The translations under genes were made by a program, and so were the position numbers. The notes below the pieces were generated by a model that had not been told where the DNA came from, ran no database searches, and worked only from the letters and a program-made list of their open reading frames with translations. Positions 55,651-61,611 of a DNA stretch of 64,000 nt are shown in pieces. The first letter of the stretch is position 1. The number at the start of each line of letters is the position of its first letter. Source of the stretch: Psychroserpens ponticola (GTDB lineage Bacteria; Bacteroidota; Bacteroidia; Flavobacteriales; Flavobacteriaceae); assembly GCF_023556315.2 (NCBI RefSeq), contig NZ_CP116221.1, forward strand, positions 620,001-684,000, given 5' to 3'.

Positions 55651-56487
55651 ATGTCAAACACAATATACTTAGGCTATTATTTTAAAGTAAAACCACTTCA
55701 GCCAGCTGTTGAAATTCTAATCGCAGAATTAGGTTATGCAGGTTTTGAAAGTTTTGTAGAAACGGAAGAAGGTGTTACTGCTTACATTCAAAAAGAAGAA
55801 TGGAATGAGACTATTTTAGAAGATATTCAGATTTTAAACTCTGACGAATTTGAGATCACATTTACTTCAGAAGAGATCGAGCAAACCAATTGGAATTCAG
55901 AATGGGAAAAGAACTTTAATCCTATTGTAGTTGACAATACATGTTCGGTTCGTGCGCCTTTTCATGAGAAACCAAAAACTGATTTTGATATTGTTATCGA
56001 GCCAAAAATGAGTTTTGGTACAGGTCATCATGAAACCACACACATGATGATTCAGCATATACTTAAAAATGATTTTACTAGTAAATCAGTGCTAGATATG
56101 GGCTGCGGAACTGGAGTTCTTGCAATTCTTGCTGAAAAGAAAGGAGCAAAACCTATCGATGCTATCGATTATGATAATTGGTGTTACCTTAATAGCTTAG
56201 AGAATGTTGAACGAAATAACGCTAAGCATATTACCGTTTTAGAAGGCGATGCAAATCTATTGCCAGGAAGACAGTATGATATTGTAATTGCGAACATTAA
56301 TAGAAACATTTTACTTAATGATTTGAAAACTTATACAGATACATTGAATGAAAATGGATCTCTATTCTTAAGTGGTTTTTATAATGAAGACATTCCAATT
56401 ATTGAAGCTGAGTGTAATAAATACGGTTTAAAACACGTTGAGACTCTAGAAAGAAATAACTGGGTAGCTTTAAAGTTTGAAAAATAA
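55651..56487 (+). CDS. prmA: Ribosomal protein L11 methyltransferase
   Basis: A 278-residue SAM-dependent methyltransferase that trimethylates L11. N-terminal substrate domain (about 1-90), then KMSFGTGHHETTHMM, SAM motif VLDMGCGTGVLAI, IDAIDYDNW and VIANINRNILL (the NPPY-like motif of PrmA). It forms a likely operon with clpS, as in many Bacteroidota. Confidence 0.95.
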   Translation: MSNTIYLGYYFKVKPLQPAVEILIAELGYAGFESFVETEEGVTAYIQKEEWNETILEDIQILNSDEFEITFTSEEIEQTNWNSEWEKNFNPIVVDNTCSVRAPFHEKPKTDFDIVIEPKMSFGTGHHETTHMMIQHILKNDFTSKSVLDMGCGTGVLAILAEKKGAKPIDAIDYDNWCYLNSLENVERNNAKHITVLEGDANLLPGRQYDIVIANINRNILLNDLKTYTDTLNENGSLFLSGFYNEDIPIIEAECNKYGLKHVETLERNNWVALKFEK

Positions 56488-56550
56488 TCTTTAAATTTAT
56501 ACTAATAAAAACGAACCAACCTCATTAAATAAATTGCAATGCATCAAATA

Positions 56551-56826
56551 ATGAGTACCAAAGAAAAAGCAAAAGAAGATGTTCAAGTCGATACACTAGA
56601 ACAGCCTCTTAATGAGATTGTTGTGTATAATGATGATGTCAATACATTTGATCATGTCATAGATACCTTAATTTATGCATGTGATCATACACCAGAACAA
56701 GCTGAACAATGTTCAATTATAGTTCATTATAAAGGACAATGTACTGTCAAAACAGGTGCGTATAAAGAATTGGAACCTCGTTGTTCTATGTTGTTGGAAG
56801 CAGGTTTAAGTGCCGAAATAATTTAA
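56551..56826 (+). CDS. clpS: ATP-dependent Clp protease adaptor ClpS
   Basis: A 91-residue ClpS, which delivers N-degron substrates to ClpAP. Conserved EIVVYNDDVNTFDHVIDTLI contains the substrate-pocket NDDxNTF motif, followed by AEQCSIIVHYKGQCTVKTG. An in-frame ATG at 56539 would add MHQI; MSTKEKAKED at 56551 is preferred. Its 3' end overlaps the converging HMA gene by 4 bp. Confidence 0.95.
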   Translation: MSTKEKAKEDVQVDTLEQPLNEIVVYNDDVNTFDHVIDTLIYACDHTPEQAEQCSIIVHYKGQCTVKTGAYKELEPRCSMLLEAGLSAEII

Positions 56827-57092
56827 TTGTTTAGTCTTCCAATAGCACAACTAACAAAAGATTTCGCTTTTTTACTTACAGGGTTAGATTCGCCTTCAAC
56901 AGGATAACCAAGTGTAGATAATACTGTTTTAGCTAATTCTAATTCGTTGGTTTCAGAGTAACTAAATGCTACTGAATTCGTGTCGTTATTAACGAAAACA
57001 TTAGAAATTCCTTCCAATGCTTCCAAACGAGTTGTAATTGTGTTTGCACAACCACCACATTTTAAATTTTGAATATTTAAAGTCCTTTCCAT
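56823..57092 (-). CDS. Heavy-metal-associated (HMA) domain protein
   Basis: An 89-residue HMA protein: LNIQNLKCGGCANTITTRL with the metal-binding CGGC at residues 12-15, then VNNDTNSVAFSYSE and TLGYPVEG. HMA domains bind Cu(I) or related soft metals. A 20-residue Lys/Ser tail with one more Cys follows the domain. It begins 3 bp after the persulfide dioxygenase gene ends, so it belongs to the same transcript. Confidence 0.9.
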   Translation of the reverse strand: MERTLNIQNLKCGGCANTITTRLEALEGISNVFVNNDTNSVAFSYSETNELELAKTVLSTLGYPVEGESNPVSKKAKSFVSCAIGRLNN

Positions 57093-57095
57093 AAT

Positions 57096-58502
57096 TTATA
57101 AAGTTGATGGACACACAAAATCTGTCATTGGTAAATCCGTTTTCTTGATAGCTCCAAAACCACCTTCAATATCAACTAAGTTATGGAATCCTCTAGCTTT
57201 TAATATGGAAGCAGCAATCACACTTCGGTAGCCACCAGCACAATGGATATGATAGGTTTTGTCTTTTGAAACTTCATTCATATTAGTATTGATTAAGTCT
57301 AATGAGAAATGTTGAGCATTTTCTATATGTGAACTACTATATTCGCCATCTTTCCGAACATCAAGAATGTTAAGGTCTTCTTTTTTTGCTCGATCAGCAA
57401 ATGTTTCAGCAGAAATAGATTCTAAAGTGTCTGTATCTTTTCCAGAAGTAATCCAAGCATCTAAACCACCTTCTAAATACCCAAGTGTGTTGTCATAACC
57501 AACTCGAGAAAGTCGAGTTACAGCTTCTTTGCTTTTTCCTTCAGGAACAACTAAAATAATAGGTTGTTTTAAGTCTGTAATTAATGCACCAACCCAAGGA
57601 GCGAATTGTCCATTTAGTCCTATGAAAATTGAGTTCGGTATATGCGCTTTAATGTAATCACTTTGTGGTCTCACATCGAGAACTAGAGCTTCTTCATGAT
57701 TTGCCATAGCTTCAAAGTCTTCAGGGCTTAAAGGAGAATCGCCAGATTTTAAAACGGTTTCAAAACTATCATAACCTGTTTTATTCATCATGGCATTTTT
57801 TGCAAAATACTGTGGAGGAGGAGCAATGCCATCTAATACTTCTTCAATAAATTCCGTTTTGGTCATATCTGCTCTTAAAGCGTAGTTGGTTTTCTTTTGG
57901 TCACCAATTGAACCAACAGTTTCTTTGCTTAAATTTTTTCCGCAGGCAGAACCTGCTCCATGAGCTGGATATACAATAATGTCATCAGCAAGTGGCATAA
58001 TTTTGTTACGAAGAGAATCGAATAACATGCCAGCTAAGTCTTCTTTTGTTAAATCTGATTTTATAGCTAAATCTGGACGACCTACATCGCCTAAAAACAA
58101 AGTGTCACCAGAAAATATAGCGTGATTTTTTCCGTTTTGATCAATTAGTAAATAGGTTGTAGATTCTAAAGTGTGACCAGGAGTATGTAGTGCTTTAATA
58201 GTAATATTGCCTAATTTAAACTCTTCATTGTCTTTTGCAGAATGAATGTCATAAGTGGTTTCTGCTCCAGGACCATAAATAATTGTGGCTCCTGTTTTTT
58301 TAGCTAAATCTACATGACCAGAAACAAAATCAGCATGGAAATGTGTTTCGAATATATATTTAATGCTTGCATTATTAGCAAGAGCTTTATCAACATAAGC
58401 TTGTGTTTCTCTTAAAGGATCAATAATTGCAACTTCACCTTCAGATTCAATATAATAAGCACCTTGTGCTAAACAGCCTGTATATATTTGTTCAATTTTC
58501 AT
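57096..58502 (-). CDS. Persulfide dioxygenase-like MBL hydrolase fused to two rhodanese domains
   Basis: A 468-residue cytoplasmic protein. The metallo-beta-lactamase domain (about 1-235) has THFHADFVSGH (H54-x-H56-x-D58), HTPGHTLES and SGDTLFLGDVGRPDL, as in ETHE1-type persulfide dioxygenases that oxidise glutathione persulfide to sulfite. Rhodanese 1 (about 265-355) has VLDVRPQSDYIKAHIPNS, but the catalytic Cys position reads LVVPEGK, so it is inactive. Rhodanese 2 (about 375-460) has HCAGGYRS with the active Cys. It is followed by the HMA gene; YeeE-type genes lie upstream on the same strand. Confidence 0.92.
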   Translation of the reverse strand: MKIEQIYTGCLAQGAYYIESEGEVAIIDPLRETQAYVDKALANNASIKYIFETHFHADFVSGHVDLAKKTGATIIYGPGAETTYDIHSAKDNEEFKLGNITIKALHTPGHTLESTTYLLIDQNGKNHAIFSGDTLFLGDVGRPDLAIKSDLTKEDLAGMLFDSLRNKIMPLADDIIVYPAHGAGSACGKNLSKETVGSIGDQKKTNYALRADMTKTEFIEEVLDGIAPPPQYFAKNAMMNKTGYDSFETVLKSGDSPLSPEDFEAMANHEEALVLDVRPQSDYIKAHIPNSIFIGLNGQFAPWVGALITDLKQPIILVVPEGKSKEAVTRLSRVGYDNTLGYLEGGLDAWITSGKDTDTLESISAETFADRAKKEDLNILDVRKDGEYSSSHIENAQHFSLDLINTNMNEVSKDKTYHIHCAGGYRSVIAASILKARGFHNLVDIEGGFGAIKKTDLPMTDFVCPSTL

Positions 58503-58610
58503 AATAATTTCAATTTAGTTTTGACATTTAAATTTATAATGTCGAGTTTTAAACATGTTGCAAAGATAATAAGTATTTCGTTTTTGTTATCTGACATAAA
58601 TCAGGTTTTA

Positions 58611-59033
58611 CTAATGTGGAAGTTTGTCTTTTATAACACCATATGCATAAGTGCCTAATAGAGCTGCAGCTATAACAATAAGTATTGAAAAGACTCCTGT
58701 GCCAACTAGAATATACATAGGTCCTGGACAAGCGCCTGCTAAAGCCCAACCTAATCCAAAAAGTGTTCCTCCAAGAATATAACGAAAAAGACCTTTATCT
58801 TTTTTTGGGACAGTCATTAGATGCCCTTCTAAATTGTTTAGTTTTAATTTTTTTGCTAAAAAGAGTAAAATAACTCCAGTTCCAATTGCTGTTCCAATAA
58901 TTCCATACATATGAAACGATTCAAACTTGAACATTTCATAAATACGATACCATGATACGGCTTCAGATTTGACCAATACAATTCCGAAAATAATTCCAAC
59001 AAGTAAAAATTTTATAAACTTCATATTAACCAA
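58611..59033 (-). CDS. YeeE/YedE-family (DUF6691-like) sulfur transport protein
   Basis: A 140-residue membrane protein with four hydrophobic segments (about 5-23, 42-60, 85-105 and 110-130). The signature GWALAGACPGPMY has the conserved Cys of half-size YeeE/YedE transporters, which handle thiosulfate or other sulfur compounds. It overlaps the partner half by 8 bp and is expected to work with it. Confidence 0.9.
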   Translation of the reverse strand: MVNMKFIKFLLVGIIFGIVLVKSEAVSWYRIYEMFKFESFHMYGIIGTAIGTGVILLFLAKKLKLNNLEGHLMTVPKKDKGLFRYILGGTLFGLGWALAGACPGPMYILVGTGVFSILIVIAAALLGTYAYGVIKDKLPH

Positions 59034-59586
59034 ATATTATAGGGAATAGTAAGTGAATCATTATAAGTCCACCAATAAAGAAGCCAATAACAGCAATTAA
59101 GGAAGGGAGTTGTAAACTGCTTAATCCAGTTATGGCATGACCAGAAGTGCATCCTCCAGCATATCGTGTGCCGAAGCCTACTAAAAATCCACCAATGATT
59201 AAAATCAAAAAGCCTTTAAAACTCAAAGCAGCTTCCCAACTGTAAAGTTCAGCAGGCAACAATGTTTGTCCTGGATTTTCGAATCCTAATTGAGAAAGAC
59301 CTTCAATTGTTTTTGGATTTAACTCTATATTTGTAGGTACAGATAGAAGGTGATGCGCAATGTATCCTCCAATCACAGCACCTAATACTACGATAAGATT
59401 CCATCGTTGTGCTTTCCAATTAAAATCAAAAAACTTAGTTTTTTTTCCTGCGCCACCAATTGCACATAATGTTCTCAGGTTGGAGGACATTCCGAATGTT
59501 TTTCCAAAGTAAATTAAGAAAAACATGATTAATGCTATGAGTGGACCAGAAATGTACCAAGGCCAAGGCTGTAATAAGTGTTCCAT
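59026..59586 (-). CDS. YeeE/YedE-family sulfur transport protein, larger half
   Basis: A 186-residue membrane protein with about five hydrophobic segments and the YeeE motif GTRYAGGCTSGHAITGLSSL containing the conserved Cys. LPSLIAVIGFFIGG follows. In family members the conserved Cys residues relay thiosulfate. It begins the minus-strand sulfur module with the smaller half and, further down, the persulfide dioxygenase. Confidence 0.92.
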   Translation of the reverse strand: MEHLLQPWPWYISGPLIALIMFFLIYFGKTFGMSSNLRTLCAIGGAGKKTKFFDFNWKAQRWNLIVVLGAVIGGYIAHHLLSVPTNIELNPKTIEGLSQLGFENPGQTLLPAELYSWEAALSFKGFLILIIGGFLVGFGTRYAGGCTSGHAITGLSSLQLPSLIAVIGFFIGGLIMIHLLFPIIFG

Positions 59587-59692
59587 GCGGATTTAATTTA
59601 TGCAAATATAGATAGAGCTTTTGATTTGCTTTGTGATTTTTGTTAAAATAGTTGTCTTAATAGCCTTAAGTATAAATTTTGAAATAAATAGT

Positions 59693-59724
59693 TTGGTATT
59701 AACTTAATAAATGTAGTATATTTG
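59693..59724 (+). promoter_or_regulatory. tRNA-Arg promoter
   Basis: TTG (59693-59695), 21 bp, then TATATTTG (59717-59724), followed 13 bp later by the tRNA. Confidence 0.75.
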
Positions 59725-59737
59725 CATCCACAAAAAA

Positions 59738-59811
59738 GGCCTCGTGGCGCAACTGAATAGCGCACTTGATTACGGCTCAAGAGGTTACAAGTTTGAATCT
59801 TGTCGAGGTCA
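59738..59811 (+). tRNA. tRNA-Arg (anticodon ACG)
   Basis: Acceptor GGCCTCG/CGAGGTC (one G-T pair), anticodon stem CTTGA/TCAAG with loop TTACGGC (ACG), and T arm with GTTTGAATC. CCA is not encoded. Confidence 0.93.
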
Positions 59812-59831
59812 CGAATAAATAGTTTAATAAG

Positions 59832-59862
59832 AAAAAACGCCAAGCTAGCTTGAGCGTTTTTT
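59832..59862 (+). terminator. tRNA-Arg terminator
   Basis: AAAAACGC pairs with GCGTTTTT, enclosing the self-complementary AAGCTAGCTT. The 3' half of this hairpin is part of the 101-bp repeat that follows. Confidence 0.8.
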
Positions 59863-60120
59863 TGTTTAAACTATTTTCAAAGCGGAGCTTATTCAAGGAA
59901 GGACGAAGTCAATCTTGTAAAATATAAAGTTCTCAGTTTCCAAAGCTAGCTTGAGCGTTTTTTTGTTTAAACTATTTTCAAAGCGGAGCTTATTCAAGGA
60001 AAGACGAAGTCAATCTTGTAAAATATAAAGTTCTCAGTTTCCAAAGCTAGCTTGAGCGTTTTTTCTTATTAAACTATTTTCAAAGCGGAGCTTATTCAAG
60101 GAAAGACGAAGTCAATCTTG
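59842..60120 (+). repeat. 101-bp direct repeat, about 2.8 copies
   Basis: AAGCTAGCTTGAGCG begins copies at 59842, 59943 and 60044, exactly 101 bp apart. Each contains GAGCGTTTTTT, AAACTATTTTCAAAGCGGAG and GACGAAGTCAATCTTG. Copies 1 and 2 differ by one base in the aligned part (GGACG/AGACG); copy 3 has TTTTCTTATTAAAC where the others have TTTTTGTTTAAAC. No ORF spans the array. The last copy stops at 60120. Confidence 0.93.
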
Positions 60121-60180
60121 TGATTGTATGGTTGGTTTGCCTTTGTAATCAATTAAAAATAAAAGCTGTTAGCTGTGTGT

Positions 60181-60645
60181 TTAATCAACAATTATAACAT
60201 TGCCTCTATTTCTAATTAACATTACCTGTATTATTTTTTCAACTAATTCCGTGTCGATTTTCATTCGGTCAGCTATCAATTCTATCACTTTTTGTTCATC
60301 TATGTCAAGAATTCCATCCGCTAATACAATTTCTATTGCCATTGAAAATAAAGTGTCTTTATCGCTTTCATTAACAAATTCAGAGCAAGCTTCAATCAAG
60401 CCAATTCCTCCGATTTTTAATTTAGCTTCTGCTACTGTATCATAAAGTGGTGCGATATCTATTCCTGAAAATTTTTGTTTATGTACAATCATTCTAGAAA
60501 GTGAATCAATTTCAACATCACTTACAACTCCGTCTGAAGACATGCAGGCATATAGGATTCCGATCCAAGCTTCAAAATCCGAAAGAGGTTTATAATTGAT
60601 GTCTTTAATTTCTGGTTTTTTTATAAATTGGTCAAATAGTCCCAT
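60181..60645 (-). CDS. TerB-like protein
   Basis: A 154-residue all-helical protein. Two EF-like acidic helix pairs, ACMSSDGVVSDVEIDSLSRM and VLADGILDIDEQKVIELIAD, match the TerB/DjlA-N type fold (DG-x-x-x-x-E pattern). TerB-like proteins bind metal and are linked to tellurite/stress systems, but stand-alone copies like this have no assigned role. Followed downstream on the same strand by the 101-bp repeat array. Confidence 0.82.
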   Translation of the reverse strand: MGLFDQFIKKPEIKDINYKPLSDFEAWIGILYACMSSDGVVSDVEIDSLSRMIVHKQKFSGIDIAPLYDTVAEAKLKIGGIGLIEACSEFVNESDKDTLFSMAIEIVLADGILDIDEQKVIELIADRMKIDTELVEKIIQVMLIRNRGNVIIVD

Positions 60646-60724
60646 TCTTTTGTTTTTATGGTTTTGTTAAAAATATTGTTTTCACTTATTTTTTTATTTA
60701 AATATGAAGCTAAGAGTTTTTGGT

Positions 60725-60877
60725 TCAATCCAATGCGCGTTTGGTTACGTAAACTCTCCAACCAATAATTGCGAATTGGATCTTACTTGCTTTACTAAGG
60801 TCTAAGTTACGTTTTGTATAACTAGGTAAGACTGTTTTGTTGATTTTTGCTAATATTTTAAATAGCTCTTTCTTCAT
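60725..60877 (-). CDS. Conserved 50-residue basic protein
   Basis: A 50-residue ORF, MKKELFKILAKINKTVLPSY to RVYVTKRALD. It is Lys/Arg-rich with a hydrophobic core (SKIQFAIIGWRVYV). I recall close relatives as a short conserved Flavobacteriaceae protein (pattern LLPS-x-x-K-x-x-LDLSKASK-x-Q-x-AIIGWR-x-YVTK), sometimes labelled SsrA-binding protein; that label is not supported, since true SmpB is about 150 residues. A promoter-like TTG-N20-TATTTTTA lies 22 bp upstream. Function unknown. Confidence 0.75.
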   Translation of the reverse strand: MKKELFKILAKINKTVLPSYTKRNLDLSKASKIQFAIIGWRVYVTKRALD

Positions 60878-60899
60878 TAAGAGTTTTTGTATGGAAACT

Positions 60900-60930
60900 T
60901 AAAAATACAGCTTTTGTAAACGGCCACCAA
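60900..60930 (-). promoter_or_regulatory. Promoter of the 50-residue protein gene
   Basis: On the reverse strand TTG (60930-60928), 20 bp, then TATTTTTA (60907-60900), one base from TAnnTTTG. Confidence 0.5.
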
Positions 60931-60948
60931 ATTGGTGCTTAAATGAGA

Positions 60949-60985
60949 ATGTAAAACTTAATCTAGACTAAGTTTTACATTTTTT
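60949..60985 (+). terminator. Rightward terminator without an assigned gene
   Basis: ATGTAAAACTTA pairs with TAAGTTTTACAT around ATCTAGAC, then T6 on the plus strand. A second small palindrome, CACCAAATTGGTG (60926-60938), lies just before it. No plus-strand gene lies upstream. On the minus strand the stem lies past the mini-ORFs and could end their transcript, but its T run there is poor. Confidence 0.7.
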
Positions 60986-61028
60986 GATTGATTGTTTTTT
61001 GATTGATTTTAATTCTTCTTTATTTCTA

Positions 61029-61076
61029 TTAAATAGAAAAGATTAAGTCGATAATTAATTTTGCAAGTGTCATCAT
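61029..61076 (-). CDS. Mini-ORF 1: 15-residue amphipathic peptide
   Basis: ATG-started, 15 codons plus TAA: MMTLAKLIIDLIFSI. Hydrophobic except T3, K6, D10 and S14, which fall on one helix face, so an amphipathic or membrane-active helix is expected. It is preceded by CTTTAAAACCAAAAAATT, an A-rich leader suited to Bacteroidota initiation. Compared with mini-ORF 2 it differs at codons 4 (CTT/ATT), 7 (TTA/CTT), 10 (GAC/GAT) and 11 (TTA/ATA): all synonymous or Leu/Ile. Translation is not proven. Confidence 0.5.
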   Translation of the reverse strand: MMTLAKLIIDLIFSI

Positions 61077-61128
61077 AATTTTTTGGTTTTAAAGATTAGT
61101 ATTGATTGTTTTGGATTGATTCATTCGA

Positions 61129-61176
61129 TTAAATAGAAAAGATTATATCGATAATAAGTTTTGCAATTGTCATCAT
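61129..61176 (-). CDS. Mini-ORF 2: 15-residue amphipathic peptide
   Basis: ATG-started, 15 codons plus TAA: MMTIAKLIIDIIFSI, exactly 100 bp from mini-ORF 1. Leader CTTTAAAACCTTAAAATC is conserved with copy 1, while the 3' flank is not. It would be the first cistron of a minus-strand message. Resembles in size and character type I toxin or phenol-soluble-modulin-like peptides, without sequence identity to any that I recall. Confidence 0.5.
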   Translation of the reverse strand: MMTIAKLIIDIIFSI

Positions 61177-61586
61177 GATTTTAAGGTTTTAAAGGTTAAT
61201 TTTTTTGATTGAGTTTTCAATATATAACCTTGAGAAACCTTTAACCAAACGTTTTTGTTAAAATTCATAAAATTGAATATGATATTACAACTAAAAAGAC
61301 GTAATATATTTCATTATTTATGTGACTGTCTTTGAAAAGGTTTTAAATTAAAACTTAAAAAATGTTTATTTGTTTTAAATTGTAATAATTCAAGGGGCTT
61401 TTTAGTGGTGTTTTTGTAAACCAAGGGAAGTTTTTTATTGAAAATGGCCTTTTTAAACAATTTCATCTTTTTTAAAATTAAAAATGTGAATAATACTTAT
61501 TTTTCGAGATGGGTGGTTTTGGTGATTTTATTGTTAAAATTATTCATTTAATAATCCTAAAAATCGATTATACTTAAATTGATGAT

Positions 61587-61594
61587 TACATTTG
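61587..61594 (+). promoter_or_regulatory. -7 element of the secreted endonuclease gene
   Basis: TACATTTG matches TAnnTTTG, 17 bp before the ATG. Confidence 0.5.
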
Positions 61595-61611
61595 TGTAAA
61601 ACAGACTATAA

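Larger units (their letters stand above)
60985..61200. repeat. Two tandem copies of a roughly 100-bp unit carrying a mini-ORF
   Basis: TAAATAGAAAAGATTA recurs at 61030 and 61130, and TGTCATCAT at 61068 and 61168, an exact 100-bp period. TTGATTG(T)TTT-GATTGATT precedes each copy. Similarity is highest across the 48-bp ORF and about 25 bases 5' of it on the minus strand, and low 3' of it. Confidence 0.85.
60646..61611. other. Long intergenic region with small genes and repeats
   Basis: These 966 bases contain a 50-residue gene (60725-60877, minus), its promoter, two hairpins (60926-60938 and 60949-60985) and two tandem mini-ORFs (61029-61176, minus). A -7 element for the endonuclease is at 61587-61594. 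From about 61210 to 61580 I see only AT-rich sequence without ORF or structure I can support. Confidence 0.6.

Noticed and set aside
59842-60120. CRISPR array
   Set aside because: The repeats are contiguous 101-bp units without unique spacers, and no cas genes are near.
59738-60645. Integrated element at tRNA-Arg
   Set aside because: No integrase, no duplicated tRNA 3' end and no phage or plasmid genes follow.
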